Assembly: GCA_041659285.1 (NCBI GenBank)
Contig: JBAZYO010000004.1
Span: 62,001-126,000, forward strand
DNA length: 64,000 nt
Direction of reading: 5' to 3'
Source of the DNA: Vicinamibacterales bacterium
GTDB taxonomy: Bacteria > Acidobacteriota > Vicinamibacteria > Vicinamibacterales > UBA2999
Position 1 is the first letter of the stretch. Every line of letters starts with the position of its first letter. A model generated the notes under the pieces. That model had not been told where the DNA came from, ran no database searches, and worked only from the letters and a program-made list of their open reading frames with translations. Below are positions 52,355 to 60,055 of this stretch, piece after piece. Position numbers and translations under genes: made by a program.

Positions 52355-53539
52355 CTAGTCCGAAAATTCCTTCGCCAGCTCCACCCACTCACCCTGGGGC
52401 GCCAGCCGCTCGTAGGCGCGCCAGTGCGCGCGCGCGTCAATTGACCGGCCCATCTTCTCCAGCGTCACCGCCAAATAGAAGTGCGCGTCGGCATAGGCGT
52501 TGTTGAGGGCGAGCGCCTCCCGGTACGACGTTTCGGCTTCGCCGTAGCGCGCGTGGTCGTGATGGATGTTGCCGAGGTTGAAGTGCGCCTCGAAATACGA
52601 CGGGTCGAGCACGATGGCCCGCTCGTAGAGCGCCTGCGCTTCGGCGAGCTCGTCGCGCGAGTAGCGGATGTTGGCCAGGTTGATGAGCGCCGCCACCAGG
52701 TCGGGATCCTCTTCGAGCGCGCGGCGATAGGCCTTGACCGCTTCCTCCACCCGCTCCGGCGTCCCATCGTCCAACAAGGAGCCCATGAGGAAATACTGTT
52801 CGGCGGAGGATAGCTCTCTCACGCCACTGGTGCCTAGGGTGCCTAAGGTGCCTGGGGTGCCTAAGGGGTTGGTGCCAGGGGTGCCAGTGCCGGTGTGGGA
52901 TTTGAGATCGATGATTCTTGCCGGCTGCGCGTCGAGGCGGAAGTCGAACGCCAACTGGCCGAGGCGCGACGCCTGGAGATTGCGCAGCGCCGCGCGGAAG
53001 GTGGCGCCCTGCTGCAGCTCGCCGGCCAACTGGCGCAGGGTGGTCAGGTCGCTGAAGCCGAAGAACGTGTCGGCGTTGTTCTTGAACGCCGGCTTGATCA
53101 GGCCGCACTTCTCCAGGTAGCGCAGGTGGTCGAGGCGCAGCGCCGGGTACATGGCCAGGATGTCTTTCTGGCCGTAGTTCTGGGTGCGGCGCTCGGCGAC
53201 GGCCGGCTGGCCCGACAGGCGGCAGAACTCGTCTTCGCCGAGCACGCGAATGCGGCCAGGTGTTTCGGCGTTGATCTGCGCCACTCGGCGCAGCTTCTGG
53301 TTCTGGGTGCTGGTGTCGTCGAGCAGCACGGTCAGGTCGGGCGCGCCATCGGGATGGCTCGCCGCGCCGACGACCAACAAAGTCGTGCGCACCGTCACAT
53401 CTTCATCGTTGGAGCCGCCGAGCGCTTCGACGAGGCCGCGCGCTTCTTTCCGGCCGAATGACCAGAGCTTGCCGGTAAAGACAACGGTCTCGCCGCGAAG
53501 CGGTGGTTCGTTCGGCGGATCGAATGGCAGTTCAGGCAT
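52355..53539 (-). CDS. BRCT - MerR-type HTH - TPR protein
   Basis: A 394-residue protein. Residues about 14-105 are a BRCT domain (LRGETVVFTGKLWSFGRKEA, then RGLVEALGGSNDEDVTVRTT, LLVVGA). About 120-190 is a MerR-like winged helix (YGQKDILAMYPALRLDHLRY, LEKCGLIKP, FFGFSDLTTLRQLAGELQQG). About 250-390 holds four or more TPRs (DPDLVAALINLANIRYSRDE, PSYFEAHFNLGNIHHDHARY). BRCT domains bind phosphopeptides or DNA ends, mostly in ligase and repair proteins, and a link with MerR and TPR is unusual. The linker at 52828-52895 is a GGTGCCTNN minisatellite read as GTPGTLGTLGTSG. It is downstream of a Ser/Thr kinase gene on the same strand. Confidence 0.85.
   Translation of the reverse strand: MPELPFDPPNEPPLRGETVVFTGKLWSFGRKEARGLVEALGGSNDEDVTVRTTLLVVGAASHPDGAPDLTVLLDDTSTQNQKLRRVAQINAETPGRIRVLGEDEFCRLSGQPAVAERRTQNYGQKDILAMYPALRLDHLRYLEKCGLIKPAFKNNADTFFGFSDLTTLRQLAGELQQGATFRAALRNLQASRLGQLAFDFRLDAQPARIIDLKSHTGTGTPGTNPLGTPGTLGTLGTSGVRELSSAEQYFLMGSLLDDGTPERVEEAVKAYRRALEEDPDLVAALINLANIRYSRDELAEAQALYERAIVLDPSYFEAHFNLGNIHHDHARYGEAETSYREALALNNAYADAHFYLAVTLEKMGRSIDARAHWRAYERLAPQGEWVELAKEFSD
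52828..52895. repeat. Coding GGTGCCTNN minisatellite
   Basis: About six 9-bp units (GGTGCCTAG, GGTGCCTAA, GGTGCCTGG, GGTGCCTAA and variants) are read in frame as Gly-Thr-Leu/Pro triplets on the minus strand. Similar units lie in coding sequence at 45191-45228 and, in a more diverged form, at 38072-38113. Confidence 0.8.
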
Positions 53540-53599
53540 CGATCGGCTTCACCATGAAACAGATTGGGTTGGAAGTCAAACGAAGATCACAGTCCGCGC

Positions 53600-55360
53600 T
53601 CACGATCGCAGCGCCGCCGCGAGGGCTTCGGCCGACTCGAAGCGCGCCGCCGGCGCGCCGTCGATGGCCCGCATGATCGCGTCGCTGACCGCCGCGGGGA
53701 TGTCCGCGCACAGAGTTGCCGGCGGCGCGGGTTTCGCCTGCAGCATCTGGCCCAAGAGTTCAGGAACCGAGGCGGCGCGAAATGGCTGGCGGCCGGTAAC
53801 CATTTCGTAGGCGAGTACACCAATTGTGAACACGTCGCCGCGCACGTTGGGCGCGCCTCCCATCAACACTTCCGGCGCCACGTAGGGCAGCTCGTGTTCG
53901 CTGGCCTCCTGGCCGCGCAGCTCCTGCTCACGCATGGTCGCAAGCACGTCCTGGACCGAGCGAATGCCGGCGGAAGAGACGACGATCTGTTCAGGCCACC
54001 CTTCCCCTGCGGCGGACTTGTCCGCCGTAGCGGGGTTCGCGGCGCCTGAAGTGCCGCCGTCGGCCACGCGAAGGCGGATCATGTCCGGGTTGACGCCGGC
54101 AATGAAGCCGCCACGGCGGTGCAGGGCCGACATGGCGTCGAGCGCCTGCGCGAGCAGCGCCGACGCGCGCGGCCACGGGAACGGCCCGCTTTCCGCGAGG
54201 GCTTGCCGCAAGCTGGGGCCATCGACGAAGTCGGTGACCAGGAACACGTTCTGGTCGTCTTCGCCGAAATCGCGGACCTGCAGCAGGCCCGGGTGCGGCA
54301 CCTGGAGGGTGCGCGCCTCGAGCAGGAACCGGGCGCGGACGGCGTCCCAGTGCGGTTGCTCGTCGCGCCTCAGGATGCGGATGGCGACGGGTACGCCAAG
54401 GGCCCGGTGGGTGCCGCGATAAATCAGGCTGCCCAACCGGCCGCGGCCCACCAACCCACCCAGTTCGTAGCGGGCGAGCAACCCGGCACCCTCGGCAGGC
54501 TCCACGGGCCCGGCGTCGCCGGCGGCCTCCTGCAGGGCACCCACGAAATCAGTCACGCTCGCCCACCGGTCGGCGGGGTTCTTGTCGAGCGCGCGCATCA
54601 CCGCCCGATCGATCGTCTCGGAGAGGCCGACGCGGTGCACCGCCGGGCTCACCGGCCGGACCGTCAGCATCTGGTTGATCAGGGTCACGCGGTTGCCGGC
54701 GTCGAACGGCCGGGCGCCGGTCAGCATCTCGTAGGCGATCACCCCGAGCGCGTAGATGTCGGTGGCCGCCGTCACCGCATCGCCGCGGACCTGTTCGGGC
54801 GCCGCGTAGGCGAGGGTGCCCAGGAACATCGCCGGATCGGTCAGCCGCGTTTCGTCGCTGGCCGCCTTCATTGCCGCCAGCCCGAAGTCGATCACCTTGT
54901 AGACGCGCTCACCCGACTCGTAGCGGTGCACGACGATGTTGGCGGGTTTGAGGTCGCGGTGGGTGATGCCGCGATCGTGCGCCAGTTGGAGGGCGGCGGC
55001 GACCGGTTCGAGAATGGCGGCGACGCGAGCCGGCGCCATCGGCGCTTCCAACTCGATCTCTTCCCGCAGGCTGGGGCCGCTCAGCAGCTCCATCACCATG
55101 TAGGGCTGGTTGGACGCGTCGAAGTCGAAGTCGAGGATGCCGACGATGTTCGGGTGGCGCAGCTGGGCGCAGGCGCGGCTCTCGCGCAGAAAGCGCTCGC
55201 GCAGCTCTGGCGGCGCGGCGTGCGACGCCTGCATCACCTTGATGGCCACCTCGTCGCCCAGCCTGAGGCGGCGGGCACGGTAAACCTGGCCCATGCCCCC
55301 GGAGCCCAACACGTCGATGATTTCGTAGCGGTCGTCGATCCGCGTACCCGGCGCCAGCAC
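53600..55360 (-). CDS. Ser/Thr protein kinase with a second, degenerate kinase domain
   Basis: A 586-residue protein. Domain 1 (about 12-275) is a complete Hanks-type kinase: VLGSGGMGQVYRAR, VAIKVM (Lys), ITHRDLKPANIVVH, KVIDFGLAAMK and APEQVRGDAVTAATDIYALG. Domain 2 (about 300-580) keeps the fold (YELGGLVGRGRLGSLIYRGT, later VAPEVLMGGAPNVRGDVFTI). It lacks the catalytic parts: Lys becomes Arg in VAIRIL, HRD becomes AGVNPDMIRLR, and no DFG is present. It is therefore a pseudokinase that may regulate domain 1 or bind a partner. No membrane segment or PASTA domain is seen. The stretch NPATADKSAAGEG is a repeat palindrome (54010-54027) read in frame. The BRCT/TPR gene downstream could be a substrate. 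Confidence 0.92.
   Translation of the reverse strand: MLAPGTRIDDRYEIIDVLGSGGMGQVYRARRLRLGDEVAIKVMQASHAAPPELRERFLRESRACAQLRHPNIVGILDFDFDASNQPYMVMELLSGPSLREEIELEAPMAPARVAAILEPVAAALQLAHDRGITHRDLKPANIVVHRYESGERVYKVIDFGLAAMKAASDETRLTDPAMFLGTLAYAAPEQVRGDAVTAATDIYALGVIAYEMLTGARPFDAGNRVTLINQMLTVRPVSPAVHRVGLSETIDRAVMRALDKNPADRWASVTDFVGALQEAAGDAGPVEPAEGAGLLARYELGGLVGRGRLGSLIYRGTHRALGVPVAIRILRRDEQPHWDAVRARFLLEARTLQVPHPGLLQVRDFGEDDQNVFLVTDFVDGPSLRQALAESGPFPWPRASALLAQALDAMSALHRRGGFIAGVNPDMIRLRVADGGTSGAANPATADKSAAGEGWPEQIVVSSAGIRSVQDVLATMREQELRGQEASEHELPYVAPEVLMGGAPNVRGDVFTIGVLAYEMVTGRQPFRAASVPELLGQMLQAKPAPPATLCADIPAAVSDAIMRAIDGAPAARFESAEALAAALRS
54010..54027. repeat. REP-like palindrome CGGCGGAC-TT-GTCCGCCG inside the kinase gene
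   Basis: Perfect 8-bp arms in the pseudokinase part of the gene, read without breaking the frame. Confidence 0.8.
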
Positions 55361-55369
55361 GCGAACAGC

Positions 55370-58300
55370 TTATACGTGAACGAGTTGCGATTCAGCCTGA
55401 TCCAGCAGGTGCTCGAACCACAGGTTCGAGATCTTCTCCTGGACGCTGTTCTGGCGCAGCCGCGCCCGCAGGTTGTCGAAGTCAACGCGGTCGAGTTCCT
55501 GGTCCTGGTTGTAGCAGGAGAAGATGAACTCCTCGCGGCCGGTCTCGGGATCGACGTGGCGCTGCAGGCACTGCGCGCACACTTCCTTCATCATGCACTG
55601 CATCGGCGAGTTGATGCTGCCGATGCCGACGTGCTTCGGGTCGAGGTACGGCTGCAGCGCGCCATGGCGCGCCAGGCGCACGGCGTTCATCATGCGGTCC
55701 GATCCGATCGCGATGATGCGGGTCACGTCCTTCAGCGGCACCACCGTCGCGCCCAGCTGGCCCTCGGCGTAGGCAACCATCGCCTGCACGATGTTGCCGC
55801 GGCAGTGGACGTCCTGCGGGCGATGCGGCTCGATGGCGTTGCCGACGTCGGTGGCCCAGATCACCTGGTCGGTGGCGGCTTCGATGTCTTCGCGCTTGAA
55901 GAGGTCGGCGCCGTTCTTGTAGCCGGCGAAGTAGATCACGCGGTTGCCCTGGGCCTTGAGGGCCTTGGCAATCGAGAACAGCACGGCGTTGCCGAGGCCG
56001 CCGCCCGCCAGCAGCACCGCGGAGCCCTCGGGAATTTCCGTGGGTGTGCCCGTGGGCCCCATCACCACCACCGGTTCGCCCGGCTTGAGGTAGGCGCAGA
56101 GCCGGCTCGACACGCCCATCTCCAGCGTGATGAGGGAGAGCAGCCCCTTCTCGCGATCGACCCACGCCCCGGTGAGCGCAATGCCCTCCATCAGCATCGA
56201 CGACACGTGATGATCGAGCCGCACGTGGGGGCTCAACCGCTCGAAGTTCTGCAGACGATAGAACTGGCCCGGATGGAAGTGGCGGGCCGCCAGCGGCGCG
56301 CGGACGATCACTTCGATGATGGTCGGCGTGAGACGGACGACGCGTTCGACGCGGGCCAGCAGCTGATCGTCGAGCCGCGACACCAGGGACTGCCAGGCGC
56401 CTTCGCGCGACGGCTGGCCGGCCGGGTTGAGCGCGGCGATCTCATCCTCAAAGAGCGCCACCACGTGGCGGTAGCCGTCCTTGGCCGAGGCCATGGCCTT
56501 CACCACGTTGCCGTTGTAACGCGGGTGGTTGTCGCCGTAGTAGCTGACGAATTTGCCGTTGGTGTCGTGCGACGTGAAGAAGCCGTTCGCGTCTGGCTCG
56601 AGGCGGAATTTCGCAGGAACGGCGGAACTGGCGGAACTAAAGTTCCGCCCTTCTGGCACCGTTTCCGGGTTCCGCCCTTCTGGCACCGCCCGAAAGCCCT
56701 TGAAGAACTTCCGCTTGCCGTCGAGCTCGAATGACCCCGGGTGTTCCTTCTCGTAGGTGATGTTCGGCACGGTGCCGGCGGCAACCAGCACGGTGCGCGC
56801 GGGCAGTTCGACGGTGGCACCGTCCGCCCGGGTGAAGATCATGCCCTTGACGTGTCCGAACTCGTCCGGCACGGCTTCGATCGGGTTCACGTTCTCGGTG
56901 ACCGAGATGCCCTCCTCGAGGGCCTTGGCCACTTCCTCGTGGTTCAAGCGATAGGCCGGGGCGTCCTGCAGGCGCTTGCGGTAGGCCAGCGTGACGCCGC
57001 CCCAGCCGCGGATCATCTCGATGAAGTTCGGCAGTTCGTCCGCGGCGGCGGCGCGGGCGCGCTCGACGCGCACCGCGCGGCCGTGGCCGAGGAACTCATC
57101 CAGGATGCCCTGCTCTTCGTGATCGAGCATCCCGCGCACGCGCGCCTCGCCCAGGTCGCGCACCAGGGCTTCGTAGCGATCCAGCGTCTTCTCGACCTGG
57201 ATGGGGTAATAGGCCATCAGCTCGGTGGCGGTGTCGACGCCGGTCAGGCCGCCGCCGATCACGACCGCGGGGAGCCGCGCCTGCAGGTTCGACAGCGTGT
57301 CGCGCTTGAACGCGCCGGTCAGCTGCAGCGCCATCAGGAAGTCGCTGGCCTTGCGGATGCCGCGGATCAGATTGTTCTTGATGTCGATGATGGTCGGGCG
57401 ACCGGCGCCGGCCGCGATCGCGACGTGGTCGATGCCCATGCCCCACGCTTCGTCGATGGGCAGGGCGCCGCCAAAGCGGACGCCGCCGTAGATCTTGAGC
57501 TTGTTGCGCCGCGCCAGCGTCAGGTGGATGAGCGTGAGGAAGTTCTTGTCCCAACGCACCGTGATGCCGTACTCGGACACGCCGCCAAAACCTTCGAGCA
57601 CGCGCTCGTCGAGCGGGCGATAGATCTCGCTCCAGCTCTGGATCGGCCGCGGACCGACAGCGGGTAGGGCACCCCTTTCAGGGGTGCCGACCACGTCCTC
57701 CGGCAGCGGCTCGATTTTGAGGCCGTCGATGGCGACCACGCCGAAGCCTTCGTTCAGCAGGTAGTGCGAGAGCGTGTAGCCGGCGGGCCCGAGGCCGACC
57801 ACCAGCACGTTGCGGCCGTTGTACGGCAACGCGTACGGCCGCTTCGGGTTCAAGGGGTTCCAGCGCGTGAGCAGGCCGTAGATCTCGACGCCCCACGGCA
57901 GCTTCAACACGTCGGTGAGCAAGCCGGTTTCGACCTGCGGAATGTTGACCGGTTCCTGCTTCTGGTAGATGCAGGCCTTCATGCAGTCGTTGCAGATGCG
58001 GTGGCCGGTGCCCGGGACCATCGGGTTGTCCACGGTGACGATCGCCAGCGCGCCGATGGCGTCGCCGCGCTTGCGCAGCGTGTGCATCTCCGAGATCTTC
58101 TCGTCGAGCGGGCAGCCCGGCATCGGAATGCCCAGTGGGTTGGCCGAGACCGTGCCTTCCTTGTCGCGAATGCCCTTGGAGCAGGTGTCCTTGTCGCGCT
58201 CGTGGCACAGCACGCAGTAGTGAATCTCGCTGAGGGTCTCGCGCGGCGTGAAGCGCGGGTCGGTCAGCTCGAAGCCCTGGCGGCGGCGCAGCTTGTCCTC

Positions 58301-59026
58301 GGGGCCGAAGATCTGTTCCGGCATCGCCGCCACCGGGCGCCGGATCTGGACCAGGTGGTCGTAGTCGAGATTCTCGGGGAATCGGAAGGCGACCCAGCCG
58401 CGGTAGCGCGGGTCGTGCAGGTGCGCGGCGCACCAGCGCTTGAGGGCGTCGATCTCGGCGGTGACCGCCGCCTTGTCGGCATCCGAGCCGCCGGCGCGAA
58501 GAGCCTCGTCGCGATCGAGGAGCGCGCAGCCAAGCTGCGCCAGCGCCATCTCATCGTCAATCCGGCTAAAGCCGGATGCCACATCACCGGTGGCGTCCGG
58601 CTTTAGCCGGACCAATGCCGAGTCCACAAACGCGTGGTCCGCAGCCGTCGCGGTGACGTGCGCGCCGCCCTTGAGGAGCGGCAGCGCCCGGCGGCGCACG
58701 AAGTCGATCTTGAAGCGGAACAGGACGTCGTAGGCGCGGGTGGCGGCGACCATGGCATCCGCCTCGGCGCCCACCCCGAACAGCCGCGTGATGAAGCGGC
58801 TGACGTGCGGCGCCATGGCCACCACGAGGTTGCCGCGGGCGACGGCGCCGAGCGCTTCAGGGACGGACCGGTACTGCTCCCACTGTGCCCACAGCTCCGG
58901 TTCCGACGCCTGGACGTGGCCGACGAACCGGTCGTGGAGGTCGCGCAATCGCGCCGGCTGGTGCAGGTCGGCGAAGGTGAATCCGGGAATTCCGAGGGCT
59001 GTTTCAGGAGCGGTGCTGGCTGACAT
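55370..59026 (-). CDS. Nfn-like fused flavoprotein: GltD-type oxidoreductase plus PyrK-type electron-transfer domain
   Basis: About 1,218 residues. After a helical N-domain, an Fe-S region (HYCVLCHERDKDTCSKGIRD, then GHRICNDCMKACIYQ) and an FAD Rossmann fold (NVLVVGLGPAGYTLSHYLLN; second GGGLTGVDTATELMAYYPIQ) match glutamate-synthase small subunit/NfnB. From about 900 a ferredoxin-reductase unit follows (FHPGQFYRLQNF, then VVMGPTGTPTEIP, VLLAGGGLGNAVLFSIAKAL) with a [2Fe-2S] site QCMMKEVCAQCLQRHVDPET and later Cys, as in PyrK/NfnA. One chain could pass electrons between NAD(P)H and ferredoxin or another acceptor. Bifurcation is possible but unproven. ATG 59026. Three repeat insertions are read in frame (about residues 139-156, 447-453 and 778-799). 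Confidence 0.88.
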   Translation of the reverse strand: MSASTAPETALGIPGFTFADLHQPARLRDLHDRFVGHVQASEPELWAQWEQYRSVPEALGAVARGNLVVAMAPHVSRFITRLFGVGAEADAMVAATRAYDVLFRFKIDFVRRRALPLLKGGAHVTATAADHAFVDSALVRLKPDATGDVASGFSRIDDEMALAQLGCALLDRDEALRAGGSDADKAAVTAEIDALKRWCAAHLHDPRYRGWVAFRFPENLDYDHLVQIRRPVAAMPEQIFGPEDKLRRRQGFELTDPRFTPRETLSEIHYCVLCHERDKDTCSKGIRDKEGTVSANPLGIPMPGCPLDEKISEMHTLRKRGDAIGALAIVTVDNPMVPGTGHRICNDCMKACIYQKQEPVNIPQVETGLLTDVLKLPWGVEIYGLLTRWNPLNPKRPYALPYNGRNVLVVGLGPAGYTLSHYLLNEGFGVVAIDGLKIEPLPEDVVGTPERGALPAVGPRPIQSWSEIYRPLDERVLEGFGGVSEYGITVRWDKNFLTLIHLTLARRNKLKIYGGVRFGGALPIDEAWGMGIDHVAIAAGAGRPTIIDIKNNLIRGIRKASDFLMALQLTGAFKRDTLSNLQARLPAVVIGGGLTGVDTATELMAYYPIQVEKTLDRYEALVRDLGEARVRGMLDHEEQGILDEFLGHGRAVRVERARAAAADELPNFIEMIRGWGGVTLAYRKRLQDAPAYRLNHEEVAKALEEGISVTENVNPIEAVPDEFGHVKGMIFTRADGATVELPARTVLVAAGTVPNITYEKEHPGSFELDGKRKFFKGFRAVPEGRNPETVPEGRNFSSASSAVPAKFRLEPDANGFFTSHDTNGKFVSYYGDNHPRYNGNVVKAMASAKDGYRHVVALFEDEIAALNPAGQPSREGAWQSLVSRLDDQLLARVERVVRLTPTIIEVIVRAPLAARHFHPGQFYRLQNFERLSPHVRLDHHVSSMLMEGIALTGAWVDREKGLLSLITLEMGVSSRLCAYLKPGEPVVVMGPTGTPTEIPEGSAVLLAGGGLGNAVLFSIAKALKAQGNRVIYFAGYKNGADLFKREDIEAATDQVIWATDVGNAIEPHRPQDVHCRGNIVQAMVAYAEGQLGATVVPLKDVTRIIAIGSDRMMNAVRLARHGALQPYLDPKHVGIGSINSPMQCMMKEVCAQCLQRHVDPETGREEFIFSCYNQDQELDRVDFDNLRARLRQNSVQEKISNLWFEHLLDQAESQLVHV
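56630..56687. repeat. In-frame REP-like element in the flavoprotein gene, GGCGGAACT family
   Basis: GGCGGAACT-AA-AGTTCCGCC at 56630-56649 with the CTTCTGGCACC tail, plus a half copy (GGTTCCGCCCTTCTGGCACC) to 56687. It codes VPEGRNPETVPEGRNFSSAS, which duplicates VPEGRN and has no family counterpart that I recognise. Confidence 0.85.
57668..57688. repeat. In-frame palindrome GGCACCCC/GGGGTGCC in the flavoprotein gene
   Basis: Perfect 8-bp arms (57668-57675 and 57681-57688) around TTTCA, read as VGTPERGALP. It lies between the first Rossmann fold and the next domain. Confidence 0.8.
58561..58612. repeat. In-frame double REP-like element (BIME-like) in the flavoprotein gene
   Basis: TCCGGCTAAAGCCGGA at 58561-58576 and GTCCGGCTTTAGCCGGAC at 58595-58612 face each other across a GCCAC...GTGGC spacer. 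On the coding strand this reads VRLKPDATGDVASGFSRI. The unit is the same family as the intergenic copies at 27546-27606 and 28097-28114. Confidence 0.9.
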
Positions 59027-59081
59027 TTCCAACTCTCAATTATATGTGATCAGCTATGGTACGATCGCGATCGGACAGGCC

Positions 59082-59282
59082 ATGACCATCAAGTTGAACG
59101 GCGATCCCCACGAGATACCGCAGCCGCTGAGCGTGTCGGCGCTGCTCACCCAACTCGACATCGACGCGCGCCGCGTCGCCGTGGAGCTCAACCTTGCCGT
59201 GGTCAAGAAGGCGGCCTACGATTCGTCGGTCATCAAGGACGGCGACGAGGTTGAAATCGTGAATTTCGTGGGTGGCGGCTAA
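59082..59282 (+). CDS. thiS: Sulfur carrier protein ThiS
   Basis: A 66-residue ubiquitin-like protein. MTIKLNGDPHEIPQPLSVSA, then LLTQLDIDARRVAVELNLAV, ends in EIVNFVGGG with the Gly-Gly needed for thiocarboxylation. It carries sulfur for the thiazole ring of thiamine. ATG 59082; its TAA overlaps the thiG ATG by one base. No TPP riboswitch core is visible in the 55-bp upstream gap. Confidence 0.95.
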   Translation: MTIKLNGDPHEIPQPLSVSALLTQLDIDARRVAVELNLAVVKKAAYDSSVIKDGDEVEIVNFVGGG

Positions 59283-60055
59283 TGACTGATTCGCTGGTAA
59301 TCGCGGGCCGCACCTTCGCCTCCCGCCTGATCGTAGGCACCGGCAAGTACCCGTCGCACGCCATCATGAAGGCCGCGCACGAGGCCTCGGGCGCCGACAT
59401 GGTGACGGTGGCGGTGCGCCGCGTCGACATCTCGCGCAAGACCGAATCGCTGCTCGACTACATCGACACTGCGAAGATCTTCCTGCTCCCCAACACCGCG
59501 GCCTGCTACACCGCGGCCGACGCGATCCGGACCGCGCACCTCGGGCGCGAGGCCGGGATGTCGAACTGGGTGAAACTCGAAGTGATTGGCGACGAGCAGA
59601 CGCTGTTCCCCGACAACGAAGGGCTGCTCGAGGCCACGCGCGTGCTGGTGAAGGACGGCTTCATCGTGCTGCCCTACACCAACGACGACCCGGTGATGTG
59701 CCGCAAGCTGGCCGAGGCGGGCGCGGCGGCGGTGATGCCGCTCGGCGCGCCGATCGGCTCGGGACTCGGGATTCAGAACCCGAATAACATCCGCATCATC
59801 CGCGAGCAGGCCAAGGTGCCGGTGATCGTGGATGCCGGCGTGGGCACCGCGTCCGACGCCGCGGTGGCGATGGAGCTGGGCGCCGACGGCGTGCTGATGA
59901 ACACAGCAATTGCCGGCGCGACCGACCCGGTCATGATGGCGAGGGCGATGCGGTTGGCGGTCGAGGCCGGCCGGCTGGCCTACCTGGCGGGCCGCATCCC
60001 CAGGAAGTCGTACGCGACCGCGAGCAGCCCGCTGCAGGGCGTCATCGGATCCTGA
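59282..60055 (+). CDS. thiG: Thiazole synthase ThiG
   Basis: A 257-residue TIM barrel. LVIAGRTFASRLIVGTGKYP opens it, and GADMVTVAVRRVDI, LLPNTAACYTAADAIRTAHL, VKLEVIGDEQTLFPDNEGLL, VMPLGAPIGSGLGIQNPNNI and VPVIVDAGVGTASDAAVAME are diagnostic. Lys in VKLEVIGD forms the imine with deoxyxylulose phosphate. It joins ThiS-thiocarboxylate, dehydroglycine and DXP to make the thiazole phosphate. ThiO or ThiH, ThiF and ThiC are not in the window. It overlaps a membrane-protein gene by one base. Confidence 0.97.
   Translation: MTDSLVIAGRTFASRLIVGTGKYPSHAIMKAAHEASGADMVTVAVRRVDISRKTESLLDYIDTAKIFLLPNTAACYTAADAIRTAHLGREAGMSNWVKLEVIGDEQTLFPDNEGLLEATRVLVKDGFIVLPYTNDDPVMCRKLAEAGAAAVMPLGAPIGSGLGIQNPNNIRIIREQAKVPVIVDAGVGTASDAAVAMELGADGVLMNTAIAGATDPVMMARAMRLAVEAGRLAYLAGRIPRKSYATASSPLQGVIGS

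Noticed and set aside
55234..55485. Additional short minus-strand ORF between the kinase and flavoprotein genes
   Set aside because: It overlaps the ends of both genes in another frame and has Thr/Arg/Ser-rich antisense-like composition.
59033..59081. TPP riboswitch before thiS
   Set aside because: The gap is too short and no CUGAGA or related conserved core is visible.
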